From assembly GCA_947374535.1 (NCBI GenBank), contig CANCCJ010000129.1, positions 1-6,853 on the forward strand: DNA of 6,853 bases, read 5' to 3'. This stretch comes from Comamonadaceae bacterium. GTDB lineage: Bacteria > Pseudomonadota > Gammaproteobacteria > Burkholderiales > Burkholderiaceae. The translations under genes and the position numbers were made by a program. The number at the start of each line of letters is the position of its first letter. Position 1 is the first letter of the stretch. Below the pieces are notes generated by a model, which saw nothing but the letters and a program-made list of their open reading frames with translations, ran no database searches and was not told the DNA's origin. Below are positions 1-6,806 of this stretch, in pieces.

Positions 1-1
1 A

Positions 2-24
2 GGGTCGGACCCATTTGTTCGACC
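2..24. repeat. Short palindrome resembling a REP-type end
   Basis: Positions 2-12 form a perfect palindrome around a central G (GGGTC-G-GACCC). GGTCG at 3-7 is also repeated in inverted form as CGACC at 20-24. Palindromes of the GGGTC-N-GACCC kind are common in betaproteobacterial intergenic regions, often near REP-associated transposase genes. No such gene is in the window, and the element touches the left edge, so it may be cut. It could also be a chance palindrome or part of a terminator for a gene to the left. Confidence 0.25.
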
Positions 25-38
25 GCAAAAGCGAAACG

Positions 39-59
39 GCCCCGCAAATCAAGCGGGGC
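39..59. terminator. GC-rich hairpin, probable intrinsic terminator
   Basis: A perfect 7-bp stem (GCCCCGC at 39-45, GCGGGGC at 53-59) encloses a 7-base loop. On the plus strand no T-tract follows. On the minus strand the bases after the stem are moderately T-rich (CGTTTCGCTTTTGCG). No minus-strand gene is visible to its right, so context favours termination of a plus-strand gene left of the window, while the T-content favours the other direction. The hairpin itself is clear; the terminator role and direction are inferred. Confidence 0.5.
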
Positions 60-104
60 TGTCGTGTGATTGAGGCCTAGAGCCCAGACTGCCATAAGCT
101 AGAT

Positions 105-112
105 TATAAAAT
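105..112 (+). promoter_or_regulatory. Possible -10 element of the small membrane protein gene
   Basis: TATAAA (105-110) overlaps TAAAAT (107-112), both close to the sigma-70 consensus, in an AT-rich patch within otherwise GC-rich DNA. A transcript started at the usual distance would begin around 117-121, at or almost at the ATG at 121. No good -35 hexamer lies 16-18 bases upstream; the nearest TTGA-like box (TTGAGG, 70-75) is about 29 bases away. There is also no Shine-Dalgarno before 121, so a leaderless message is possible. Confidence 0.4.
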
Positions 113-120
113 TTACTCAC

Positions 121-405
121 ATGGGTCCTTTAGAACAAATCATTCACACGTTTAACTTCATCGCGCCGGCATGGGGCGTGGCCCTGTTTTGCGTGCTGGT
201 GGCTCGGTTTATCGCCCGTGGCTGGCTGCCTTTGGCCAGTTGGAGTTTGCCCAAACAGACCGTGGTGAGTGGTGTTTTAGGCACGTTGGTCTTGGCCGGT
301 GGTTTGGTTTTGTGGGGTGTTGACGGAAAAATGGCCACCTATTCCGCCTTGGTCATCGTTTGTGGCACGGCCCAGTGGCTCATGTGCAAGGGCTGGCGCA
401 GCTAA
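121..405 (+). CDS. Small hypothetical membrane protein, 94 aa
   Basis: This reads as a small integral membrane protein that I cannot assign to a named family. Three hydrophobic segments are visible at about residues 11-33, 48-67 and 71-89. They are joined by a basic, Trp-containing loop (ARGWLPLASWSLPKQ, 32-46) and a short polar turn (VDGK, 67-70), and the protein ends in a basic tail (CKGWRS). There is no catalytic motif and no cleavable signal peptide. The start is the only reasonable ATG and follows an AT-rich -10-like element, but no ribosome binding site precedes it, so a leaderless message is possible. It is separated from the downstream dehydrogenase operon by a 272-base gap with its own -10-like element, so it is probably a separate transcription unit. 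It could be a non-coding artefact, but the coherent hydrophobic pattern argues against this. Confidence 0.62.
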   Translation: MGPLEQIIHTFNFIAPAWGVALFCVLVARFIARGWLPLASWSLPKQTVVSGVLGTLVLAGGLVLWGVDGKMATYSALVIVCGTAQWLMCKGWRS

Positions 406-430
406 ATCAACGCCACGCAAGACGGTGCTT

Positions 431-494
431 AGGCCGTGTATGCGGTGAGCGACATTCTGAGCGCAGCGAAGAGGAGCCAACGCGCATACGGCCT
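431..494. repeat. Inverted repeat enclosing an 'RHSERSEE'-type dispersed repeat
   Basis: The arms AGGCCG-TG-TATGCG (431-444) and CGCATACGGCCT (483-494) pair over 12 bp with only a two-base TG bulge, closing a 38-base loop. The loop contains CATTCTGAGCGCAGCGAAGA (453-472). This matches a very widespread bacterial intergenic repeat whose translation gives 'RHSERSEE' in one direction and 'LRCAQN' in the other; both peptides occur here in spurious frames. The family identity is from memory of that motif and was not searched. It lies 25 bases after the small membrane gene and may also fold in RNA and help end that transcript. No transposase or target-site duplication is visible. Confidence 0.6.
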
Positions 495-510
495 ACGCAT
501 CTTCCAGAAG

Positions 511-620
511 TGACTTCAAACCAAGTCCTACCCGAGCAATACCCCTAAATCCCAATACCCGACATCCCCAAACCCAGTAAGTGCTCTCAGCCCCTACACC
601 CCGAGCACCCAAGCCCCCTG
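511..620. repeat. C-rich, G-poor tract with repeated C-runs; possible Rho site and minus-strand G-quadruplexes
   Basis: By hand count these 110 bases contain 49 C and only 13 G on the plus strand. There are ten runs of three or more C, starting at 531, 542, 551, 558, 566, 573, 591, 599, 608 and 614. Five of them (542-575) lie in a degenerate tandem array of about 8 bases per unit (AATACCCC at 538, AATACCCG at 554). On the minus strand two sets meet the canonical G-quadruplex rule of four G-runs with loops of seven or fewer: 542-575 (five runs) and 591-618 (G5-N3-G3-N5-G4-N4-G4). An unstructured C>G RNA is also typical of Rho loading, fitting termination after the gene at 121-405. The composition is observed; both roles are inferred. 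Confidence 0.55.
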
Positions 621-623
621 CGG

Positions 624-629
624 TAAAAT
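624..629 (+). promoter_or_regulatory. -10 element, likely promoter of the dehydrogenase-ubi operon
   Basis: TAAAAT lies in the context GCGGTAAAATTGG, a form often seen at betaproteobacterial sigma-70 promoters. It would give a 5' leader of roughly 40 bases before the ATG at 678. No recognisable -35 hexamer is present at 600-607, which lies inside the C-rich tract. The leader has a small hairpin (TGCGC 653-657 with GCGCA 664-668) and no Shine-Dalgarno. This is the only good promoter candidate before the run of closely spaced plus-strand genes. Confidence 0.5.
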
Positions 630-677
630 TGGTTTCTTAATTCGCGCCCCAATGCGCCTTAGCGCGCACACCACACC

Positions 678-3600
678 ATGAATGCTCCCACCTCGCTGAA
701 CCACTTGCTCGCCACGGCCGAAGAAAGCCCGCGACTGCGCGAAATTCCTTACAACTACACCTCCTTCTCTGATCGAGAAATTGTGCTGCGTTTGCTAGGG
801 AGCGATGCGTGGGAATTGTTGCTACGTCTGCGCCAAGAGCGCCGCACGGGTCGCTCGGCGCGCATGCTGTACGAAGTGTTGGGCGACATCTGGGTGGTGC
901 AGCGCAACCCCTATTTGCAAGACGACTTGCTCGACAACCCCAAACGTCGCCACCAGTTGGTGGAAGCCTTGCATCATCGTCTCGGTGAAGTTGAGCAGCG
1001 ACGTACCCCCGATGCCGACACCGAGCGCGATGCCATGGTCGGCCAACTGCTGCAAGCCGCCAGCCGTGCGATTGAAACTTTCAACCAGCAGTTCGATGCG
1101 ATTGCTGCTTTGCGCAAAAAAGCTGCACGTTTGCTAAAGAAGCACACCGCCCACGACAACATCAAGTTCGACGGGCTCTCCCGCGTGAGCCATGTGACCG
1201 ATGCCACCGACTGGCGTGTGGAATACCCCTTTGTGGTGTTGACCCCCGACACCGAAGAAGAAATGGCAGGTTTGGTAAAAGGCTGTATCGACCTTGGCCT
1301 CACCATCGTCCCGCGCGGCGGCGGCACGGGCTACACGGGTGGCGCGATTCCGCTTACTTGGAAGAGCGCGGTCATCAACACCGAAAAGCTCGAAGCCATG
1401 ACCGAAGTCGAAATGGTCGACATGCCCGGTATTGCGCACAAAGTGCCCACGATTTACACCGAAGCCGGTGTGGTCACCCAGCGTGTGGCCGATGCGGCTG
1501 AGCGCGCGGGTTTTGTGTTTGCAGTGGATCCCACCTCTGCCGAAGCCTCGTGCATTGGCGGCAACATCGCCATGAACGCGGGCGGCAAAAAGGCCGTGTT
1601 GTGGGGCACTGCGCTCGACAACTTGGCCAGCTGGCGCATGGTCACACCCGATGCCCAGTGGCTGGATGTGGTTCGCGTGGACCACAACCTCGGCAAGATT
1701 CACGACGCCGAGATGGCCAGCTTCGAGTTGAAATACTACCAAGCCGACGGCAAAACTTTCATCCGCCAAGAGCGCCTCGACATTCCCGGCAAGTCCTTCC
1801 GCAAAGAAGGCTTGGGCAAAGACGTGACAGACAAGTTCCTCAGTGGCTTGCCCGGCGTGCAAAAAGAAGGCTGCGATGGCCTAATCACCAGCGCGCGTTG
1901 GATCGTGCACCGTATGCCTGTGCACACCCGCACCGTGTGCATGGAGTTCTTCGGCAACGCCAAAGATGCCGTGCCTAGCATCGTGGAAATCAAAGACTAC
2001 ATGTTTGCTGAGCAAAAGCGCAGCGGCGTGTTGTTGGCGGGCTTGGAACATTTGGACGACCGCTACTTGCGCGCTGTGGGCTACGCTACCAAGAGTAAAC
2101 GCGGCGGTTTGCCCAAGATGCTGCTGATTGGCGACATTGCTGGTGACGACGCCGACGAAGTGGCCCGCGTCACCTCCGAAGTCTCACGCATGGCCAACAC
2201 CCGCAGCGGTGAGTGCTTTGTGGCGGTGAGCCCTGAAGCGCGGAAAAAGTTTTGGCTTGACCGCAAGCGCACCGCCGCCATCAGCCGCCACACCAATGCG
2301 TTCAAGGTCAACGAAGACGTGGTGATTCCTTTGCCACGCATGGCCGAGTACACCGACGGCATCGAGCGCATCAACATCGAACTGAGCTTGCGCAACAAGC
2401 TCGAACTCTGCGACGCCTTGGAAGACTTCTTCGCCAAAGGCAATTTGCCCTTGGGCAAGTCTGACGACGCAGCCGATATCTCCACCCCCGAGTTGTTGGA
2501 AGACCGTGTGCAGCAAGCCCGATCGCTCGTTGGCGAAGTGCGTGGCCTGTGGCAGCAGTGGCTCAATGAATGCGACGCACTGTTCCCGCAGTTGCAAGAC
2601 CACACCTTGCGCGCCAGCTGGAAAACACAAATTCGTGCGCAGTTGCAAAACATCTTCACCGGTGCCCAACTCGCGCCCATCTTGGACGAGTGCAACGCCA
2701 TTCACAAACGCGTGCTCAAAGGCCGCGTGTGGGTGGCCCTGCACATGCACGCCGGTGACGGCAACGTGCACACCAACATTCCCGTTAACAGCGACAACTA
2801 CGCCATGCTGCAAACCGCCCACGAAGCGGTGGCGCGCATCATGGTGCTGGCGCGTTCGCTCAACGGTGTGATTTCGGGTGAGCACGGCATTGGCATCACC
2901 AAGCTCGAATTCTTGACCGACGACGAGCTCAAGCCCTTCGCCGATTACAAAGCCAAGGTGGACCCAGAAGGCCGCTTCAACAAAGGCAAATTGCTGCGTA
3001 ACCAAGATGTGGACACATCGCTGCGTCACGCCGATTTGAGTCAAGCCTACACCCCCAGCTTTGGTTTGATGGGCCATGAATCACTCATCATGCAGCAGTC
3101 CGACATTGGCGCGATTGCGGCCAGCGTGAAAGACTGTTTGCGTTGCGGCAAGTGCAAGCCCGTGTGCTCCACCCATGTGCCACGCGCCAATTTGTTGTAC
3201 AGCCCACGTAATAAAATTTTGGCCACTTCACTGTTGGTCGAAGCCTTCTTGTACGAAGAGCAAACCCGCCGTGGCGTGTCTATTAAGCACTGGCAAGAGT
3301 TTGAAGACGTGGCCGACCACTGCACGGTGTGTCACAAGTGTTTGACACCTTGCCCCGTCAAGATTGACTTTGGCGATGTGACCATGAATATGCGCAACCT
3401 GTTGCGCAAAATGGGTCAAAAAACCTTCCGTCCCGGCAATGCTGCGGCGATGTTTATGCTCAACGCCACCAACCCCGAAACCATCAAGTTCGCACGCAGT
3501 GCGATGGTGGGCGTGGGCATGAAGTTGCAGCGCTTTGGACACGATCTGCTCCAAGTGGTGGCGCGTAAGCAAACCAAGGCACCGCCTGCCACCGTGGGCG

Positions 3601-4550
3601 CAGCTCCCATCAAAGAGCAGGTGATTCACTTCATCAACAAGAAGATGCCGGGCAACCTGCCTAAGAAGACTGCGCGTGCCTTGCTCGACATCGAGAACAA
3701 CGATTACGTGCCCATCATTCGCGACCCGAAAACCACCACGTCTGAAACAGAAGCGGTGTTCTATTTCCCCGGTTGCGGTTCTGAGCGTTTGTTCAGCCAA
3801 GTGGGCCTTGCCACGCAAGCCATGTTGTGGCATGCCGGCGTGCAAACCGTGTTGCCACCTGGCTATCTGTGCTGCGGCTATCCGCAAAAAGGCTCGGGCC
3901 AGTTTGACAAGGCTGACAAGATCATCACGGACAACCGCGTGTTGTTTCACCGCGTGGCCAACACGCTCAACTACCTTGACATCAAAACTGTGGTGGTGAG
4001 CTGTGGCACTTGCTTTGACCAGTTGCAAGGCTACGAGTTCGACAAAATTTTCCCTGGTTGCCGCATCGTCGACATCCATGAATATTTGTTGGAGAAGGAC
4101 ATCAAGCTCAGCGCGGCTGACCAAGCGGGCTACTTGTTCCACGACCCATGCCACAGCCCCATGAAACAGCAAGACCCCATGAAAACGGTCAAGGCTTTGT
4201 TGGGTGACCAAGTGCGCAAGAGCGACCGCTGCTGCGGCGAGTCTGGCACTTTGGGTGTGACGCGTCCTGACATCTCGACCCAAGTGCGTTTCCGCAAAGA
4301 AGCCGAGTTGCAAAAAGACGAAGCTACGTTGCGCGCCATGACGGGCGAGGCAAAAGGCGACATGAAGATCCTCACCAGTTGCCCCAGCTGTTTGCAAGGT
4401 CTGAGCCGCTACGGTGACGACTTGCAAAATGGTTTGCTCGAAGCCGACTACATCGTGGTCGAGATGGCGCGCAAAATTTTGGGCGAACAGTGGATGCCCG
4501 AATACGTGGCTCAAGCCAATGCCGGTGGCATTGAGCGCGTGCTCGTTTAA
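678..4550 (+). CDS. DUF3683 FAD/Fe-S oxidoreductase (D-lactate / D-2-hydroxyglutarate dehydrogenase-like), 1290 aa
   Basis: A large flavin and iron-sulfur dehydrogenase that probably oxidises a D-2-hydroxyacid and passes electrons to the respiratory chain, on the cytoplasmic side of the membrane. Domains in order: a DUF3683-type N-terminal region (about 16-140, with [16 protein letters not shown] at 21-36); an FAD-binding-4 domain with [11 protein letters not shown] (212-222) and the flavin loop [10 protein letters not shown] (294-303); an FAD-oxidase C-terminal domain with [10 protein letters not shown] (689-698) and SGEHGIG (733-739); two CxxCxxCxxxC [4Fe-4S] motifs (C820-C830, C882-C892); and two CCG domains (C1033/CC1065-1066/C1109xxC1112 and C1158/CC1185-1186/C1235xxC1238). 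All expected cofactor residues are present. E. coli YdiJ, a D-2-hydroxyglutarate dehydrogenase of about 1018 aa, has a similar order but is shorter. The start is fixed by an in-frame stop at 660-662; no Shine-Dalgarno precedes it. Substrate and electron acceptor are unproven. Confidence 0.95.
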   Translation: MNAPTSLNHLLATAEESPRLREIPYNYTSFSDREIVLRLLGSDAWELLLRLRQERRTGRSARMLYEVLGDIWVVQRNPYLQDDLLDNPKRRHQLVEALHHRLGEVEQRRTPDADTERDAMVGQLLQAASRAIETFNQQFDAIAALRKKAARLLKKHTAHDNIKFDGLSRVSHVTDATDWRVEYPFVVLTPDTEEEMAGLVKGCIDLGLTIVPRGGGTGYTGGAIPLTWKSAVINTEKLEAMTEVEMVDMPGIAHKVPTIYTEAGVVTQRVADAAERAGFVFAVDPTSAEASCIGGNIAMNAGGKKAVLWGTALDNLASWRMVTPDAQWLDVVRVDHNLGKIHDAEMASFELKYYQADGKTFIRQERLDIPGKSFRKEGLGKDVTDKFLSGLPGVQKEGCDGLITSARWIVHRMPVHTRTVCMEFFGNAKDAVPSIVEIKDYMFAEQKRSGVLLAGLEHLDDRYLRAVGYATKSKRGGLPKMLLIGDIAGDDADEVARVTSEVSRMANTRSGECFVAVSPEARKKFWLDRKRTAAISRHTNAFKVNEDVVIPLPRMAEYTDGIERINIELSLRNKLELCDALEDFFAKGNLPLGKSDDAADISTPELLEDRVQQARSLVGEVRGLWQQWLNECDALFPQLQDHTLRASWKTQIRAQLQNIFTGAQLAPILDECNAIHKRVLKGRVWVALHMHAGDGNVHTNIPVNSDNYAMLQTAHEAVARIMVLARSLNGVISGEHGIGITKLEFLTDDELKPFADYKAKVDPEGRFNKGKLLRNQDVDTSLRHADLSQAYTPSFGLMGHESLIMQQSDIGAIAASVKDCLRCGKCKPVCSTHVPRANLLYSPRNKILATSLLVEAFLYEEQTRRGVSIKHWQEFEDVADHCTVCHKCLTPCPVKIDFGDVTMNMRNLLRKMGQKTFRPGNAAAMFMLNATNPETIKFARSAMVGVGMKLQRFGHDLLQVVARKQTKAPPATVGAAPIKEQVIHFINKKMPGNLPKKTARALLDIENNDYVPIIRDPKTTTSETEAVFYFPGCGSERLFSQVGLATQAMLWHAGVQTVLPPGYLCCGYPQKGSGQFDKADKIITDNRVLFHRVANTLNYLDIKTVVVSCGTCFDQLQGYEFDKIFPGCRIVDIHEYLLEKDIKLSAADQAGYLFHDPCHSPMKQQDPMKTVKALLGDQVRKSDRCCGESGTLGVTRPDISTQVRFRKEAELQKDEATLRAMTGEAKGDMKILTSCPSCLQGLSRYGDDLQNGLLEADYIVVEMARKILGEQWMPEYVAQANAGGIERVLV

Positions 4551-4552
4551 CC

Positions 4553-4556
4553 AGGA
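4553..4556 (+). promoter_or_regulatory. Ribosome binding site of the DUF971 gene
   Basis: AGGA sits three bases after the stop codon of the dehydrogenase and eight bases before the ATG at 4565. This spacing supports that start and suggests co-translation from one message. Confidence 0.7.
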
Positions 4557-4564
4557 ACACGCAC

Positions 4565-4984
4565 ATGGCTGGCTTGCAAAAAAACACCCCCGCGCCCCAA
4601 GACATCACGGTGCACGGCGCATCGCGTGTGTTGGAAGTCAGCTTTGCCGACGGGGCGAGTTTTCGCATCCCGTTTGAGTTGATGCGTGTCTACAGTCCCT
4701 CTGCCGAAGTGCAGGGGCACGGCCCGGGCCAAGAGGTGTTGCAAACCGGCAAGCGCTTGGTGGACTTGGAAAGCTTAGAGCCCGTGGGCAACTACGCCAT
4801 CAAGCCCACCTTCAGCGATGGCCACGACAGTGGCTTGTTCACTTGGGAATACCTCTATTTCTTGGGTTCTGAGCAAGACCAACTGTGGGCTGATTACGAG
4901 CGCCGTTTAGAAGCCGCAGGCACTGACCGCGATGCGGCCATGCCTGAAAAAGGCGGTGCGGGCTGCAGCAGCCACGCGCATTGA
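4565..4984 (+). CDS. DUF971 (gamma-butyrobetaine hydroxylase-like N-terminal domain) protein, 139 aa
   Basis: A stand-alone small protein of the DUF971 family, the domain found at the N-terminus of eukaryotic gamma-butyrobetaine and trimethyllysine hydroxylases and at the end of some Mrp/HCF101-type iron-sulfur carriers. Its bacterial role is not established. Visible family features are the strand pattern [28 protein letters not shown] (14-41), the block with [10 protein letters not shown] (44-53), [24 protein letters not shown] (74-97), and a charged helix near 101-118. No hydroxylase catalytic domain follows, so it is not itself a hydroxylase. The last residues (GCSSHAH) hold one Cys and two His that could bind metal. 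It starts 14 bases after the dehydrogenase stop with a good ribosome binding site and ends 13 bases before ubiE. Neighbourhood with ubiE is common in proteobacteria as far as I recall. Confidence 0.9.
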   Translation: MAGLQKNTPAPQDITVHGASRVLEVSFADGASFRIPFELMRVYSPSAEVQGHGPGQEVLQTGKRLVDLESLEPVGNYAIKPTFSDGHDSGLFTWEYLYFLGSEQDQLWADYERRLEAAGTDRDAAMPEKGGAGCSSHAH

Positions 4985-4997
4985 TACCATTACAAAT

Positions 4998-5729
4998 ATG
5001 AGCAGCACCCATTTCGGTTTCAAAACCGTCGACGAAAAAGAAAAAGCCAAGCACGTCCGTGGCGTTTTTGACTCGGTCGCGTCCAAGTACGACGTGATGA
5101 ACGACCTCATGTCCGCCGGGCTGCACCGCGTGTGGAAGCGCTACACCGTCATGGTGGCTGACCTGCGCGAAGGCTCGCAAGTCCTCGATATCGCAGGCGG
5201 CACAGGTGACTTGTCGATGGCGTTTGCCAAGAAGGTGGGTAAAACCGGCCGCGTGGTGCACACCGACATCAACGAAGCCATGTTGCGCACAGGTCGTGAC
5301 CGCTTGCTTGACCACGGTTTGGTGTTGCCCACCTTGGTGTGTGACGCCGAAAAACTCCCTTTTCCTGATAACCACTTCGACGTGGTCAGCGTGGCCTTCG
5401 GTCTGCGCAACATGACGCATAAAGATGCAGCACTGCGCGAAATGTGCCGCGTGCTCAAGCCCCAAGGCAAGCTGCTGGTGTTGGAGTTCTCCAAAGTGGC
5501 CAAGCCGCTGGAGAAGGCCTACGACTGGTACTCCTTCAACATTTTGCCCAAGCTGGGCCAGATGATTGCGGGCGATGCATCCAGCTATCAATATTTGGCC
5601 GAGTCCATTCGCATGCACCCCGGCCAAGAGGAATTGAAATCCCTCATGAAACAAAATGGCTTTGGCCATGTGGACTTTCACAACATGAGCGCTGGCGTAG
5701 TCGCGCTTCATGTTGGAATTAAGTGTTGA
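4998..5729 (+). CDS. ubiE: UbiE, ubiquinone/menaquinone C-methyltransferase, 243 aa
   Basis: An S-adenosylmethionine-dependent methyltransferase that C-methylates 2-methoxy-6-polyprenyl-1,4-benzoquinol in ubiquinone synthesis (and demethylmenaquinol where menaquinone is made), acting in the cytoplasm near the inner membrane. Visible motifs are the UbiE/COQ5 signature [16 protein letters not shown] (31-46), SAM motif [12 protein letters not shown] (62-72), the acidic DINEAM segment (about 91-96), [24 protein letters not shown] (115-138) and the second signature [11 protein letters not shown] (about 148-158). Length and motifs match a complete family member. I chose ATG 4998 because [16 protein letters not shown] is the usual UbiE N-terminus. 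An in-frame ATG at 4932 would add 22 unrelated residues that overlap the DUF971 gene. No Shine-Dalgarno precedes 4998, so translation may be coupled to DUF971, which stops 13 bases earlier. Confidence 0.97.
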   Translation: MSSTHFGFKTVDEKEKAKHVRGVFDSVASKYDVMNDLMSAGLHRVWKRYTVMVADLREGSQVLDIAGGTGDLSMAFAKKVGKTGRVVHTDINEAMLRTGRDRLLDHGLVLPTLVCDAEKLPFPDNHFDVVSVAFGLRNMTHKDAALREMCRVLKPQGKLLVLEFSKVAKPLEKAYDWYSFNILPKLGQMIAGDASSYQYLAESIRMHPGQEELKSLMKQNGFGHVDFHNMSAGVVALHVGIKC

Positions 5730-5759
5730 TAAATAAACAACGACAAGATACAGACAACC

Positions 5760-5764
5760 GGAGA
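5760..5764 (+). promoter_or_regulatory. Ribosome binding site of the Tim44-like gene
   Basis: GGAGA lies seven bases before the ATG at 5772, a near-ideal site. It is the strongest ribosome binding site in the window and supports independent initiation after the 42-base, AT-rich gap following ubiE. Confidence 0.75.
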
Positions 5765-5771
5765 TGACGCA

Positions 5772-6749
5772 ATGAAAAAACTTTTGACAGCCCTTTTTGT
5801 GGTGGCCATGGCCTTTGCCACGATGCATGCCGAGGCCGCCAAACGTTTAGGTGGTGGCAAATCTGTGGGCCAACAGTCCAGCAATGTGACGCAGCGCGAG
5901 GCCGCTAAACCCGCACCTGCGGCCACACCTACACAAAATGCAGTTCCCGCAGCACAACCTGCACCAGCGGCAGCGCCCGCAGCGGCGCAGCCCTCACGAT
6001 TTGGCGGCATGGGTGGCATGCTCGGCGGTTTGGCCGCAGGTTTGGGCCTCGCTTGGTTGGCCCACTCGATGGGCTTTGGTGCTGAATTTGGTCAGTTCTT
6101 GATGTTTGGTTTGTTGGCCTTGGTCGTGATGATGGTGATTGGGGCCATCATGCGCCGTCGCCAGCCTGAAGCGGCGAACAACAGTCCATACGCCTTCGAA
6201 GGCGCTGGTGCACCGGTGAGTCCTAATAGCTTGCCTCAGTACAACCCCAATAACGTGGGCAACGATTCGTCAGCCCGCCCTGTGGACACGCACACCGATT
6301 TCGCACCTGTGGGTGGTGGTTCGATGATTGGTTCTGCTTTGGGCGGCAACCAAACCTGGGGTATTCCTGCTGACTTTGACGCTGCAGGCTTTGTCAGTGC
6401 GGCCAAGCAAAACTTCATGACCTTGCAGCAAGCTTGGGATCGCTCAGACATCGCCGCTTTACGCGCCATGATGACGGACAGCATGCTGGACGAAATCAAA
6501 GCCCAATTGGCCGAGCGTGAAGCCACCGCCAATGGTCAAGTCAACCACACCGAAGTGGTCATGCTGGATGCGCATTTGTTAGGCATTGAAGATGTCGCAA
6601 ACAACTACATGGCCAGTGTGGAGTTCTCGGGCCTCATCCGCGAAGAACCCTCGGCTGGACCGACGCCTTTCCGCGAAGTGTGGAACATGACCAAGCCCAA
6701 AGATGGCAGCTTGGGCTGGTTGGTGGCAGGCGTTCAAGCCTTGCAATAA
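5772..6749 (+). CDS. Tim44-like domain protein with signal peptide and membrane segments, 325 aa
   Basis: A bacterial Tim44-domain protein. The mitochondrial namesake tethers the import motor to the inner membrane; the bacterial function is not settled. Layout: a signal peptide (MKKLLTALFVVAMAFATMHAEA, likely cut after about residue 22); the segment AKRLGGGKSVGQQSSNVTQRE (23-43) typical of these proteins; an Ala/Pro-rich linker (about 46-76); a glycine-rich hydrophobic stretch (about 78-98) and a clear membrane helix (about 104-127) followed by RRR; a Gly/Asn/Ser-rich linker (130-185); and a C-terminal Tim44-like alpha+beta domain (about 195-325, from FVSAAKQNFMTLQQAWDRSD to SLGWLVAGVQALQ). 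The positive RRR after the helix suggests the C-terminal domain faces the cytoplasm. If the signal sequence is a membrane anchor instead, the topology differs. It sits between ubiE and a probable ubiJ, 42 bases after ubiE, so it is probably co-transcribed with quinone-synthesis genes. Confidence 0.9.
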   Translation: MKKLLTALFVVAMAFATMHAEAAKRLGGGKSVGQQSSNVTQREAAKPAPAATPTQNAVPAAQPAPAAAPAAAQPSRFGGMGGMLGGLAAGLGLAWLAHSMGFGAEFGQFLMFGLLALVVMMVIGAIMRRRQPEAANNSPYAFEGAGAPVSPNSLPQYNPNNVGNDSSARPVDTHTDFAPVGGGSMIGSALGGNQTWGIPADFDAAGFVSAAKQNFMTLQQAWDRSDIAALRAMMTDSMLDEIKAQLAEREATANGQVNHTEVVMLDAHLLGIEDVANNYMASVEFSGLIREEPSAGPTPFREVWNMTKPKDGSLGWLVAGVQALQ

Positions 6750-6806
6750 ACCGGTTAAATCAGGGCGTCTCGAGAAGGGCGCCTAAACAAGGAATAATTG
6801 GGGACT

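Noticed and set aside
277..480. Minus-strand open frame containing 'LRCAQN'
   Set aside because: It is the reverse-strand artefact of the same repeat and is antisense to the membrane protein gene.
360..548. Open frame containing 'RHSERSEE' on the plus strand
   Set aside because: It overlaps the end of the membrane protein gene and runs through the dispersed repeat; the peptide is the known translation artefact of that repeat.
2184..3077. Minus-strand open frame (297 codons) opposite the FAD-oxidase C-terminal domain
   Set aside because: Same reason: a compositional shadow with no domain and no ribosome binding site noticed.
3228..4514. Long minus-strand open frame (428 codons) inside the dehydrogenase gene
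   Set aside because: It is His-rich and low-complexity with no recognisable domain, and lies antisense to highly conserved cofactor motifs; such frames are expected opposite GC-rich genes.
4932..4997. Upstream ATG extending UbiE by 22 residues
   Set aside because: The extension is unlike UbiE N-termini, overlaps the DUF971 gene by 53 bases and has no better ribosome binding site.
5725..5741. Possible hairpin after ubiE (GTTG / CAAC)
   Set aside because: A four-base stem with a nine-base AT-rich loop is too weak to be meaningful.
4839..5828. Minus-strand open frame (329 codons) opposite ubiE
   Set aside because: It is antisense to the full set of UbiE motifs, His/Gln/Val-rich and without family resemblance.
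6763..6784. Possible terminator after the Tim44-like gene
   Set aside because: Only GGGCG/CGCCT (5 bp, one G-T pair, 12-base loop) can pair and no T-tract follows; the next gene starts 22 bases later, so read-through is more likely.
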